DNA of 64,000 bases from positions 19,579,629 through 19,643,628 of the forward strand of contig CM053327.1 of the NCBI GenBank assembly GCA_028583605.1, given 5' to 3'. The position numbers and the translations under genes were made by a program. This document shows positions 12,390 to 23,805 of this stretch, piece after piece (the stretch's first letter is position 1; each line of letters begins with the position of its first letter). The notes beneath the pieces were generated by a model, which was not told the DNA's origin, made no database searches, and worked only from the letters and a program-made list of their open reading frames with translations. The DNA is from Dastarcus helophoroides. Its lineage: Eukaryota > Arthropoda > Insecta > Coleoptera > Bothrideridae.

Positions 12390-12840
12390 TAACACCCCAA
12401 ATCTCATAACTATTAAACTTTATTAACGATTAAAAAGCAACTGATATTAAAAATTCGACAATGTTTCGATAAATATTTTCTAACACCAGACCAGGTTTCG
12501 CTTTACAGCATCATCGGCGGTTATACCAGCAATTTGTTTAACCGTTGTTATGCTAACAAGCTCTATGGATCACAAACTTCTACTAATATTCCATCTAATC
12601 CGAATTCTCGTCCAAATAAAGGTGTGTTTAGAAGATCAAGCTGCTCGTTTATAAGTGCTAATTGACTAGATTGTAAATATTTGTGAATTTCTGTGGCCTC
12701 CAAGCAATTAAGTTTTTTAGTGTTATTACAAATATTTAATACTTGTACTGTGTTCGCTCATGTAATTTTATGTTGTGTTTCTAATAGATGCTTTGCAAAC
12801 ATACAAAAAGATTAAATTTTGGCTACTTAATTAATCTAGA
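12390..12840 (-). pseudogene. Penelope-like element 3' end, copy 2
   Basis: Read on the minus strand, this copy is the cleanest of the three PLE 3' ends. From about 12800 downward I read an ITRANTVQVLNICNNTK-like run, then NCLEATEIHKYLQSSQLALI, NEQLDLLNTPLFGREFG and a stop shortly after VCDP. The residues LEAxEIHK and NEQLDLL fit the end of the Penelope GIY-YIG endonuclease region. A 3' UTR of about 150 bases follows and ends near GTTAATAAAGTTTAATAG. Only the last part of the protein is present, consistent with 5' truncation. Confidence 0.7.
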
Positions 12841-13660
12841 GTTCTAATAAAGATTTTTACATAATTTTCAAAAAAGCTTATCTGGTAGATTTGTTTTTTA
12901 TTTATTATTATTTTGTTTTTTTTTTTAATTAACGACGAATATAATGTTGCATAATATGAAATTTTTTGGATATAATTGAAATTAGCACAATGTTTTTTTC
13001 TAAAAGAAATATTTGCTGTAATATAATTTATAATTAAATAAGTTACAAAAAGTTTTTTAACATCTACAATTAAACAATTTTTCTCCGGTTGACTTCACAC
13101 TATGTGTTTAATTAGAGCACTTTGTCTTGCTGGAGGCATTTTTTACACAAGTGCGCTTTACACAAGACAGTTCAAAGATAAATTTTAGAAAATAAATATC
13201 CCTTCAGGTAATTTTATCCTTTTACCTCAACATATATTTTACTTAGAAATTAAGATAAATATAAGCAACCTAGTTTAATTATACTGTGTCATAATAGCAG
13301 GCAAAACTTAAAAAGATCTGGGTGGGACATAAGAGTAATTGTTTTTAAATTACGTGACTTGGAAATTTATATTTAAAGCATCTCATTATTTAAAGCTTCT
13401 TATTGTAATGTTATGATGGTCAAAAACCTCTGCCTATGTCATTACCCCTATTTTATCAAGTGTGCATTTCTGCTTAACTTCTTCAGAAGTGTAAATATAG
13501 TTACCAAAACCCATAGAAGAGGTTAAATAGCCACGACATCTTTTTCCAAACTGGGTCCGAATCATGTATAAAAAGGCAAAAAAAAAGCATGCAAAATTGA
13601 AATTTAGGCAATAACGCATGAAAAACGCCAAAAAAGATTAAAATCTAGCCTAAAATCCAG
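12841..13660. other. Non-coding DNA, contains copy 2 of a shared repeat
   Basis: The only structure seen is the 13077-13300 repeat matching the hAT interior at 10435-10660. No gene supported. Confidence 0.5.
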
Positions 13661-14795
13661 CCTCTATCGCAGTTCTGTCTAATGATCTCAGCCAGACCAG
13701 AATAATGAGAGTATCCATTTTAATGTCAGTTTAGTTGTCTTGGAATTTTCAGATGGGACATACGTAGATGAGATGAATGCGCTATTATCATGACCTTCTT
13801 CGTAAGAGATGGTCCATTGTATTTTCCAGTTTTCCCTTAGAAAAGAAGTTGTACTTTTTGTGTGTCCACAGTGGGTTTTCTCGATCGGAGGCGAACAGGA
13901 GGTATGCTATTGAGTATTAGGTGAATTGGTGTTTCTCTAGAAGTTGAAGCGTTATTTATTTTCCTCCACTCATCCGTTAAATGTTGGCGTCTCAGGTCAG
14001 TTGGTGCCATATTGGAAAGTACATGTAGCCATGGTATTAGTGATGAGTTAAGGGCATCGCATTGAATGATTTATGTAGAAGTACGTCTACTTTTTGGGTG
14101 TAAGGACTTCTGGTTCACACGGGTGCACAATATTCAGACACAGAGTACACCAACGATTGTGGATATGTATGTAGAGTCCCGGCCACAGATGTTCTTATAA
14201 AGTTGTTTCTATTTTTTATTTCTTGTCCCATTGATTCTATGTGTACTTCTATGAATTAAGACCCGATCAAGAGCGATTCCAATATATTTATGAAATAAAT
14301 TATGTCTTTCGCCTTTTCCACAAAATGAGACCCTCAATTCTCTATTGACCAAGCGGTTGAAAGGTGGAAGGCACTCATTTCTGTTTTGTCTGTATTGAAA
14401 CAGAGTTCCCATTTTGTGAAATACTCACTAAGAGGTTCTAAATCTCGAATGAGAATATCTTCGCCTTTTACGAGATATTTATTTTGAGTTGCTTCAGCAA
14501 TGTCATTTGCGAAGCAAAATTTTAATGATTTAGTTCCTAATGGGTCATTGATGTAGGTTAAAAATAAGTGGGTACAATACAAATCTCTGAGGCAATAAAT
14601 TGTTAGAGTAAAAAATGTGCTTAATGTTTTAATCAAGACAACATTAAAATATAGGGTTTTGAGCATCTTTTCGACCAGTGTAGTCAATTTGAGACAGGAA
14701 ATAGTTCTCTTTAGTTTAAGTAGTAGGCGATCGAGCTACACGGTATCATAAGCTGCGGATAGATCGATAAATGCTGTTGATGTTTTCAGCGGCCG
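13661..14795 (-). pseudogene. Jockey-like LINE fragment (RT to C-terminus), dead
   Basis: On the minus strand this reads as the C-terminal part of a LINE reverse transcriptase and its tail. Near 14770-14740 I see TAFIDLSAAYDTV, the LINE RT A-block with catalytic D. Further on comes the catalytic-box equivalent FANDIAEATQ (about 14520), in which the canonical YADD has become FAND, followed by LEPLSEYFTKWELCFNTDKT and an FHL motif typical of jockey-type elements. A C-terminal section with RLRSRKPT (about 13890) is also legible. Stops and frameshifts are frequent and the A-to-N change removes a catalytic aspartate, so it cannot be active. It is cut at 14795 by an LTR-like unit. Confidence 0.7.
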
Positions 14796-15545
14796 CAATA
14801 ACGAAACAAATGGCAGATAAGCGTTCCAGAAATTTCGGCAAACGATAAGCCTTACCTATGGGATTTATCTAGAACCTGGGAGCCAAAACTATATAAGGCG
14901 GTCGCCTTTCCCTCGAATCAGTACGAAGATACCACTGAAAGTAGGCACAAAAGGCCCAGACAGATTCTACAAAAGATGAACAGAAACTAAACGATAATCA
15001 CCGTTGTTAGTCGTACCAATGAAGGTGGATTGAGTAGCTTTCAATTGGTGCGACAACACTCAACCGAGGGTCGTTTATCGACGAAGGTGAATTGAGTAGC
15101 TTTCGCCCGGTAAAAGATCTCTCGCTAGCGCACCTAACAACACGAGCGCGGTCGACGGCACGCGCTAAAGAAGGTGGACCGAGTAGCCTTCTTTAACGTG
15201 ACTGCTGTCGATCACGGACGCCTGCCATCGGAGGTGAATTGAGTAGCTTTCGATCGGCTGTCTCCGCAGCTCACAAAATTATCACCACAGTAATGTTCAC
15301 TAAAAGACGGTGGTTAAAGGAACGAAAGTTTCGGAACCGCGTTAAACTACCAAAGAACCATGATGATGATTCCTCGAATCAGTTAGTTAGAGTCAGTCAC
15401 TGTAATTAGTGAGTTAGTAGTTAGAAGTAAATCAGTGAGTTCATTATCCAGTTGCAGTGTTCCGAGTTTAGTTTGGTAATAAAGTGGGTATTATTCAATT
15501 CACGTGTTAATAATCAATTCGAACCGATAAGCTCGTAACGATATA
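14796..15545 (+). repeat. LTR-like unit, copy 1 (solo), split by a SINE-like insertion
   Basis: Without the inserted 14922-15371 element and one copy of its target duplication, this ~290-bp unit aligns with 22489-22760. Shared landmarks are GATAAGCG, CCAGAAATTTC, a TATA box (TATATAAG, 14890-14897), CGGTCGCCTTT, repeated TTAGTTAG, CAGTTTGG-type sequence, AATTCACG and CCGATAAG near the end. The TATA box, and an AATAAA at 15478-15483, suggest promoter and polyadenylation signals of a long terminal repeat. No internal retroelement genes flank it. The exact ends and superfamily could not be fixed, and SINE or promoter-like alternatives are not excluded. Confidence 0.5.
14911..15382 (+). mobile_element. 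450-bp SINE-like retroposon with four similar hairpins
   Basis: The element (14922-15371) is bounded by a perfect 11-bp direct repeat, CCTCGAATCAG, at 14911-14921 and 15372-15382. It ends in a short (ATG)n tail, so it looks like a target-primed retroposition product. The related LTR-like unit at 22489-22760 lacks it, which acts as an empty site. It has no open frame. Its middle holds four hairpins whose tips share GGTGRAYYGAGTAG: about 15010-15054, 15075-15114, 15153-15211 and 15223-15258. Stems differ between hairpins but pair internally. The 3' segment (about 15308-15351) can form another stem-loop, plausibly the site read by a partner LINE. I recognise no tRNA, 7SL or 5S head at its 5' end. 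Confidence 0.7.
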
Positions 15546-17291
15546 TTATATTATTATGTGTCATGTGATGAACTTGGTAATTAAAATAATATTTTTTGAT
15601 TTAATTTTTTTTTCATGACTTTGTGTAACAATTTTTTGACCTACCTATAATAATAAAAGAACTATGTGCTCTAAAAGATAAAAAAATAGAGTAAACCACT
15701 ATTCTCCATGTTACTGAAAATTTTGAGATTAAGATTTAAGTCTTTTCTATTTTCAAGATATATCTGTAAGTTTATAGTTTTTCTAGAAATTAAGACAATT
15801 ATCTCAAAATTTTGATTATAATTAGAAAATATTTGGTACAAGGGTTGAAGCTTCAACTTAAATTGGGAACTTGGACCATAACCAACTTTCAGGAAAATTT
15901 CGATAAAATATAGGAAAAAGGCTTAGCAAAACAAAAAGAACACACCATGGGAATTGGTTATATAATTTAGAGCTAAATTTTTGCAGAAAAACAGAAATTT
16001 CGTCTTCAAGCTCAAAATATAAGGTTCTACTTTTGTCTCAAACACTATTCCTAATCTAACCTACCTTTAATGCAACGTACGTTTCACAAAATTTTTTCCT
16101 AATTTTCAAAACCCTGTGTCTTAAAAATAAAGTGGTTTCGTACTTATGGTGATATAAACTTTTTTTTTCTTAAAATGACCCAAGGATTATGCAGCATCTT
16201 ATTCAAAAACTCCTGTATTGTAAAGTCTCTAGCATTTTAGCTATCTTATACACATCAGGAAAGTCAAACACTGTCCATAGGGAGAATGTTAACAAGAGAT
16301 TTAACATTGAGAGCTAATAGTGGGATAAATGTGCGGCGCCTTGTATTCTCCTAAACCGGTGTAAACGATTCAATGCAGAGCGCAGCGATCAGTGCTGGTG
16401 GAGATTTCAGTAGTACAGCATAGCTTCTAACGTGTTTTGTTGCGGGATTACTACTGGCAGGCAACACTTTTATTAAAATTTGCGTACCACATGTTGTTTG
16501 TTCTTTTAGTCCGTTAATTTAATCAACGTCTGAGGTAAAATAAAACTGATATTCTTTGATAACCAAACTAAATAAACGAGATTTCTTAAACAAAATAAAT
16601 AATAATTCTTATGAAGAATATAACATAATAACTCTTTAAACATTACAATATAAGGAGTTCAAATAGGCCGCCAGACTGTGCTAAACAATATTTCACTCTG
16701 TTGTAAAACTCTCCTCTCCACGAGTTTTTTCTAACATCTAAACTGGAAGACATACGACGATACGAGCATGCTGCGTCAAAGTAGGGGAATACGTTCAGCG
16801 GCCGTAGAAAACTATGGAAGGGACAATTCTTAGCGTTTTACATGGACAATGAAAATTTTTCCTTATCTGTATATTAACAGTGTTGTTCAACGATAAAATT
16901 TTTAAAATAAATAAATAAAGACCTGTTAGTCTTGCCACGCTTGTCATAATTTTCCATCATCGATATAAACAGATTACTTGAACAAAGAGTACAAAAGAAT
17001 TTCTATGAAATGAAAAAGAAACTTTTTTTGAATAAATTTTTCTCGAAAATAAAAGCGAATTACATCTTACCCTTTTACTTGGGAGGAACCTGATCTACAA
17101 TATGTATAAGAATTATAAGGATCTGAGATTCCTAAGATTGATTTTTCTCTAATAAACTAGAGTTTTCTTTCATATAAAACAAACTGTTTGACCAATCATT
17201 TCCAAAAGCAATAAGGTTCTCTTCTGAGAAGCTCCAAATTTATAGACACAAAAATAGCCAAAATCGGTTAAGAATTGCGACCTGTAGCGTG
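15546..17291. other. A+T-rich DNA with no recognised gene
   Basis: No coding, RNA or bounded repeat feature supported. The last 250 bases and the sequence beyond the next element (18240 on) read as one older unit split by that hAT insertion. Confidence 0.45.
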
Positions 17292-18239
17292 ATTATAGAT
17301 AGTGTTGGGCTATTCGAATACAAGTTGTGAGATGTATTCGATTCTACCCAGATCTCGAATACATCCGATTCTCAGCTGAAGTATTCGAATACTTCCAGAC
17401 TTCGTGAGTTGAAGTGAGAATATGAATAGAATCGGTTCTCGCCTCGCGCAAGCAACATCTCATCATCGCATGATTCATAAGTTCTCGGGTACTTGCTTGC
17501 ATTCGAATACAAAATATGTATTCGAATACAAAATGTGTATTCGAATACAAAATGTGTATTCCAGATTGTGGTAGTCCGATACAACAAAACATTGGAATGC
17601 TGAGTAGCGAATAGAATTGGTCTCCTAACTACGCTACATCTCCGATTCTTAACTTCTCCGATGTTGAATACTGTACCCGATTCTTGTATTCGAGATCTTA
17701 TACATGCATTATTGAATGCGTATTTTATTCGAAACCATTTTTATTGGGGTTGGTTGGTTACGCATTATGCTCGCACACTCATGCATTCGAATATGTATCT
17801 AATTTTAATTTATTGCTTCATCCTTGTCATAAAATTATTAAATAACGAAATGCTTAAGTACTTTTTAAAATCTGGCTCTCAATTTTAATAATGAAATTTA
17901 ACAATATCTGGAAATATAGTGCCAATATGCGAATCCAATCAAAGTTAAAGATACGTATGTGAATTCTAAAACTTCAAGATTTATTTATACTAAGAAATTT
18001 AAATACATTCAATTAGGGAATTACCAATTATGGGCATAGGTACGGAAGTAGTGAAATCGAAAGTCATATCTCGCCACCACATACCTCGAATAGGCCGCCG
18101 AGACAATTTTGCTAGTAGGTATTTTATTACCCCATAATTCGATTCTTTGTATTCGAATACTTATTCGATTCTTAAAAGTATTCGAATTTAATGTATTCGA
18201 TTCTGAAAATCGTTCGATTATTCCAACACTAATTATAGA
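17292..18239. mobile_element. Complete non-autonomous hAT element with 8-bp TSD
   Basis: The element spans 17300-18231 (932 bp). It starts TAGTGTTGGG and ends CCAACACTA, and is flanked by a perfect 8-bp duplication, ATTATAGA, at 17292-17299 and 18232-18239. Both features are diagnostic of hAT elements. The interior is rich in the short palindrome ATTCGAAT and its variants, mostly near the two ends (17310-17560 and 18140-18220), which could be binding sites for a transposase. No transposase is encoded. A truncated relative lies at 5938-6108. Confidence 0.85.
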
Positions 18240-20629
18240 CATTCACACAGACGGACAGTCGTTTTTCAATGACGAATTTTAGAGTCAATCCTCAATTTAA
18301 AGATGTAGCAAATGATATCGTGTCCAGAAAAAGCTCTGCTCCATGCAAAAAGATAATTACAAGATATTTGGTACGGAATTACCTGAGATATAATCATTTT
18401 TATGGCAAAACGTCGTGTTTTTTAACATTTTAACTTCTAAAGTTCCAATTTTTCATTGAAAGATCAGTTGTTACTTCTAAGTCATATATGTTTTACTTTT
18501 TGACTAAAATAAAGAGTAATTAGTGTTAAATATCATGTTATTAAAGATGAGAGTATATCAATTCACAACATCAAATTTCAATAAAATTATTAATCCAAAC
18601 ATCACTCAAAGTGTAAAAGAATATCACCTTTTCCTTTGCCAAATGTAAACAACTATAAAGACAAAGGCAGAAAACAATACAATGCCTCAATTTTTTTTCT
18701 ACTTACCATGAAGTTAGTAAACTGATTTCAGGTGTACTTAGTTGAACACTGAATAAAGTAAAATTGCATTAACGACGACTTACTTGACATGAAAAGAATA
18801 ATTAATACTTTTTAACAATTTCGAAATCAATGCAGTTAAGTCTTAAATATTGGATGGAATAAATAATGAAAGTAAAATATTAATTAATTTTAAAGTTACA
18901 TGCAAATGATTAATTTGAATAAGAAGTTTCGCCCTGCTTATTTACTCTTAAATTCATTATCTTTTGTTGAATTATTAATGAATCATTGTGAACTCAATAA
19001 TTATATTAAGATTACGATCTTCTATCAACTTTGTTGAATCTAAAGATCGAGCTGTATCCTTGATTAAAGCTGGTATGCTAAAATTAAAATTTCCGCAATC
19101 TTTTCAGGTGAATTAAAATAATCATCACGTTTTCAAATATTTTCATCGAACTGATGTCACTGTCTGAGAAAATGGAGAACAAAACTTTAAAACAACAAAT
19201 CGACCATCGATGTTTTTATGGGACAAGCTAAAAAATGGTGACTGAGGCAGAGATTTATTTATTTCTTGCTTGCGTACCCTCGCAAGCAAGATTCCACTTC
19301 ATCCCCTTGACTCATTATTCTTTTAATACTTTCGAAACTCTGCACATTTAGCATTTATCCTTTTTTCCGGTTCTTCCAAATTTATTTTCTTTTGACGATT
19401 ATAGGGACACCTTCACTTGAAATATTTATTTCAATAGACCTCTGCAGGCCCATTAAAAACCTTTATGAACGTGGTTTACATTAGAGGAAAAAGGCGAATT
19501 CCGTCAAAATAATCTGGTGAAAGCATTGAGAGAAGCATAATAGAAGTTCAAGGGTTTATTTTGCCAACTTTCGCAGAGTAACATCAACCTTCCGAGCAAA
19601 TTAAAATTTTTATTCAGCGCTTTATCACAATTCTGATTGTTGCTTCTTTGTTATAGCGAAGCGCTTTTTGTGGTTTCATTGAACAAAAAATGTTTAGCGT
19701 AAAGGCTGAATTATTGGACGAATTTGTCAGTTACTGGGCAGGTTATAATTTAAATAATTAAAGAAAAGATAGAAATCTCGGTTTTTACAATATATACATG
19801 GAACTTCGTTAAAAGTTTGCCTTCAGTCAGCATTTCCATTTTTGTTTAAAAACTTTGTCTTCGGCAAAATTATAAAACAGGTCTCATTTTTGAAAATCTG
19901 AACTTCTTGTATAAAAATTTCTACTAAAATTTTTAAATACTAACTTATGCTTGAAACTTAAAAAATTTAAAAAAAAATTAAAAATGAATTAAACATTTTC
20001 CGAAATTTCAAGCGAAAACTGGAAATTTTAAAGAAAACAGTTGCTACATCAAGTCTAATAATTTCAGATATTTAAGAGAAAATGTAAATGTTATAAAATA
20101 ATTTAAAGAAAATGGTGGACATTGAAGTTTGAATACGAAATTTTAGGGTAAAAACATAAAACTTTTTGAATAAAGCTAGACTATTAAGAAAATATATACC
20201 GTGTTATTCACGACGTACTACAATGACGATTATACCAACATAACTTGATTTAAATTTTTGTTGTTGTGGGATTTGATATGATTTGTGTTTTTGGGACCCC
20301 TATACATTATTTAACTAATTATAAAATGAGACAGAAGAAATATTCTTGACATTTATTTATTTTTTTAATTATTTCTTTTAAATGTTGGTGGTGTCAGAGG
20401 TTGCATGGTGATGCGTACAAGCCTTTTGGGTGTCGTGCTACCTGAAATCAAAGCTCACAATCTCGACAATACTTTGGTTCCAATAAGACTGCGTTACAGC
20501 CCACGGAACTTTTGTATTATTGTGAGAACCGTTTGGTGAATATTTAATTTAATCCTTCGGATTACTGAATTGGTCGTTTATATCGTATATCCTAGATTTT
20601 CTTCTTTGGCGCCATGTAAGGTCTAGTCT
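18240..20629. other. Unannotated A+T-rich DNA
   Basis: No gene is supported. A perfect 11-bp stem with 6-nt loop occurs at 19264-19291 (TCTTGCTTGCG and complement). The 19850-20170 stretch has the degenerate AAATTT/TCGAAATT texture seen elsewhere in the window. 20390-20630 may include the 3' tail of the I-type LINE that follows on the minus strand. Confidence 0.4.
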
Positions 20630-21243
20630 AAAGTTTAAATTCTACACGGAAAGCTAGCTACGATTGAAGAATTGGAAGACAATATCATTCGGCAAACATC
20701 AATCGAAATGCTCAAACACATCATCAAAAATTCTTTTGCAAAATTCAGAACCTTCTTTATGGGTGTTTCCACTATTGTTTTTGGTTCAGTCAGAGCATTC
20801 CCAAAGCTGGAATGTCTATCCCTTGCCAGAGCCGGATATTCACATAATATGTGTAAAGAAGTTCCTTCTTCCTCTCCACACATTCTACAAGTAAAATTTT
20901 CTTTTACGCCAATCGTTGTCAGATGTTCCATTAGGGCACAGTGTCCCGTAAATAGCCCAACTGTCCACCTGAGCTGATTTTTGCTTAACTGTAATAGTTC
21001 TCTGGCTCTCTTTTCTGATGGTCCGTCAATGAACATCCGCGATTACCTCAGACCATTGACACCCCTCCAGTGAGTGCTGTGTTCTTTCCTTAGTAGTTCA
21101 TTTATTACCTCTTTTGCCGTTTTGTAAACAACCGGACAAGTAGGTTTCGGTCCTACTAGAGGAAACTCGGCTCCCCTTTTGGCTAGAAGGTCTGCTTTTT
21201 TATTTCCTTCAATTCCCCGATAGACCTCAACCCATCGAAGTAA
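20630..21243 (-). pseudogene. I-type LINE, RNase H C-terminus and zinc knuckle, copy A
   Basis: On the minus strand this encodes the end of a LINE with a C-terminal RNase H domain. The open part (21036-20635) reads SEKRARELLQLSKNQLRW, then VGLFTGHCALMEHL, then a zinc-knuckle-like CRMCGEEE...LHILCEYPAL. That order matches the I/R1/LOA-type LINEs, whose RNase H removes template RNA. Upstream to 21243 the frame continues, with disruptions, through a WVE-like stretch and KRGAEFPLVGPKPTC. The copy at 40042-40993 is the same family. The upstream end is abrupt at 21243, so this is a fragment. Confidence 0.75.
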
Positions 21244-22488
21244 ACAGCGGATATAATAAAGAATGATTAATAACTGTGGATATTGAAAATAACAAATAAA
21301 ACAATAACTGTCAAATTTCGCCTGCCGTATATTATTACATTCGGGTTAACTATTATTCAAAAATACAAAATACGTTAATCTAAAAAAAAAGATTTTTTAT
21401 CCTCGATGATGGTTTACAATTACGAAAGTTTAAGCCACATAAGAGTTTGATACATCAGTAAAGTAGGAGATTCAAATACTAAACAAAGGTAGTGAAAAGA
21501 CAAAACGTCTAATAAAAAACCTTTTAGCCTATCTTGCATTGGATAAAAAACGTGTTTTTAGTTTTTTGATTACTCTTCAAATAGCGCCAAAAAGAAATAA
21601 AAACAAAAATAAAAAATTTTCCTATTTTTCAAAAATCTTATGAACAGCAAGAAATATTTTTGATTTCTCGACGGCATATTGCTGGTCGCCAAATTATGCA
21701 ATTTTGCCCTAATTTAACCGATGTTCTATCTCTTACCGTTATTGAAATCTCTGTAGTGAGAAGACAATTTGTTTCAACCTGTATACCTCTAAATGAATCA
21801 TCCTTTATTTCGAGTCTAAAGCCCTCCCATCTCAAAATGTTGAGTTTTCAGCCGAAATTTGAATGCTGATTTTAAAATGTTTACAAATGTAAATCCCAAT
21901 ATTATACAAATTGGGTCGAAAATTTGACTTTAAAACCGAAATTTGCACTTGATATGTTTTTGGAATTACCAATTCTCAAGTTTTCCAGAAATTTTACATT
22001 CATTTCGAAATTTCAAATTTTATAGCGGAATTTCGACTTTTACCTTTAAATTTCGATTTTGATTTGGAAATGTACAAGTAATGCTCTGAATTTCTACTTT
22101 TTGATTCTACCTCGTTGTGTAAATGTATTATTTAAATTTGACAGAGTTTACCTTTCTGTAAAATTTACCATAAGTAAAACTTTTTTTTATATTGTAGAAC
22201 TGGGGCACTTTGGCGTTTAGCAATGTTGCAAAAAAATGAAAAACATGCCTTCTTTCTTAATTGTCAGACCAATGTGTACTACTGAAATACACTGTATAAA
22301 ATTCTGCCAATGTAATCTGAAAATTAATGTTGACGGAAACGTAATACACAAACTTTTGTGTTAACTAGAATCTACACAACATAAATAAATAGGTGGATCC
22401 GTTATAAACACAACAATTTAAGCACTAGTTAATATTGTAACAAAATGTAGTTATACCTAAAATTTAGTAAGGAATTTTCTAGAATAAT
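21244..22488. other. A+T-rich DNA, no gene
   Basis: Nothing coding is supported. The stretch 21850-22110 is degenerate sequence built of AAATTT-, TCGAAATT- and TTGAATTT-like words. Confidence 0.45.
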
Positions 22489-22760
22489 TTGATAATGGGA
22501 AACGACCGCGATAATGAATTCTACGGCATATAAGCGCCCCAGAAATTTCCGCAAGGAGATCGATCTAGAAAACCGGAAGGGTATATATAAGCGGTCGCCT
22601 TTTCCGCAGTTAGTTAATTAAACAGTATTAGTGAGTTAATTGGTCAGTTGGTCAGTTAGTTAAGTAAATATAATTGTAGCGTTCCGGAATCAGTTTGGAA
22701 AAAAAGTGTTTAAAATTCACGAGTATTAATTTTCCAACCGATAAGGCGCAACAATATGCT
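22489..22760 (+). repeat. LTR-like unit, copy 2 (uninterrupted)
   Basis: This is the undisturbed relative of 14796-15545. It keeps CCAGAAATTTCC, a TATA box (TATATAAG, 22584-22591), GCGGTCGCCTTTTCC, the TTAGTTAAT/GTCAGTTGGTCAG repeats, GTTCCGGAATCAGTTTGG and CCAACCGATAAGGCG. The AATAAA of copy 1 is changed to AAAAAA here. No adjacent retroelement genes were found, so it would be a solo LTR if the LTR interpretation is right. Confidence 0.5.
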
Positions 22761-23516
22761 TTGAATCAAGTATCTTGTCACTCCGAGGAAGAACATCGCA
22801 ATGTCGTTTTAACCTAGCAAAACTAACTCGTAATTCAGAAATTCAATTAACAAAGAATGCATTAATTTAATTATGGGTATAAATACTTATTTGAATTGAT
22901 GTGTTAATCAAAATTTTAATATAACAGCCAATATTTTGTTACAATTGTTTCTCGTAATCTTTAAATTTACAAAATTGTAAAACTCTCCAGAAGCCCTATT
23001 AAGCGGTTTTTTTTGTAAGAAACCATTAAAATTAAAATGTAATTATTATAGCCGTTAGACCAGTATAGTATAGTACAGAAAAAGGTTAATGAAAGTAAAT
23101 ATTGTATGGTAAAAGAAATATATTAACTATATTTTTATTGGATGTTGTAGATACACTTTTTATATATTTTGTGTCTTTTTTGGGGGTTGTATTGTATTTA
23201 TTAGATCAGTATCTCACGAATGTGATAAATTAGCTGTCCCAGCTTAGTAAAGCATTGATCTAAAATGTAGGAAAAACCTAATGTTACAATTTTGTTTCTA
23301 CTCACAACTTTAATCTTTATGGGCCATAAACATTTTACTTACTCTATATTTGGAACATTTTAGATGACAACGTAGATATAAATTCACTATTTGTTAGGTT
23401 AGACATTATCGAAATTAGGTTTTGTTTTCAATGCAAATAATATATTCATTATAATAAAAGTGATAGCAGCTTATTACTTTTTCTATTTAGATATTAATCA
23501 ATTTGAATTAATGCTA
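22761..23516. other. A+T-rich DNA, no gene
   Basis: No supported feature. Confidence 0.5.
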
Positions 23517-23700
23517 CACAGAATGTACGGAGGATTTCACCGACAACATTCGACTATAGATCGGATAAATATAATCTATGAGAATAAAAGTTTGATAACT
23601 AAGGTTTAGTTTCCGAATTATTGTTTTATTAACAACTCCATAGCCTCTTTACCGTTCACTTTGAGAAACTGAAAATATACAGGACGATTTACATAAGAGC
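23517..23700 (+). repeat. Interspersed repeat family, copy at 23.5 kb
   Basis: Matches 39857-39990 through ATTTCACCGNCAAC, a TAGATY-type word, AAAGTTT, ATAACNAA and TTTAGTTTCCRAATTAT. It continues into AACTCCATAGCCTCTTTACC (23635-23654), which recurs at about 58730 and, inverted, at about 25050-25075 on the far side of the mariner. No coding capacity. Confidence 0.6.
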
Positions 23701-23805
23701 ACTATTCTCACGAGCTCGAAACTACAATCATGTGAATCGCTCTGCTTATGTAGACTTTAATTTTAATAAAATTATATAGAAAATGATAGTAATAATCTAC
23801 AGATA

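Noticed and set aside
14796..15545. Full LTR retrotransposon between the two LTR-like units (14.8-22.7 kb)
   Set aside because: The two units are diverged, and between them I see a hAT element and an I-type LINE fragment on the minus strand, with no gag, protease, integrase or RT of LTR type.
17300..18231. CRISPR-like or satellite array from the repeated ATTCGAAT words
   Set aside because: Repeats are short palindromes at irregular spacing within a bounded hAT element in eukaryotic DNA.
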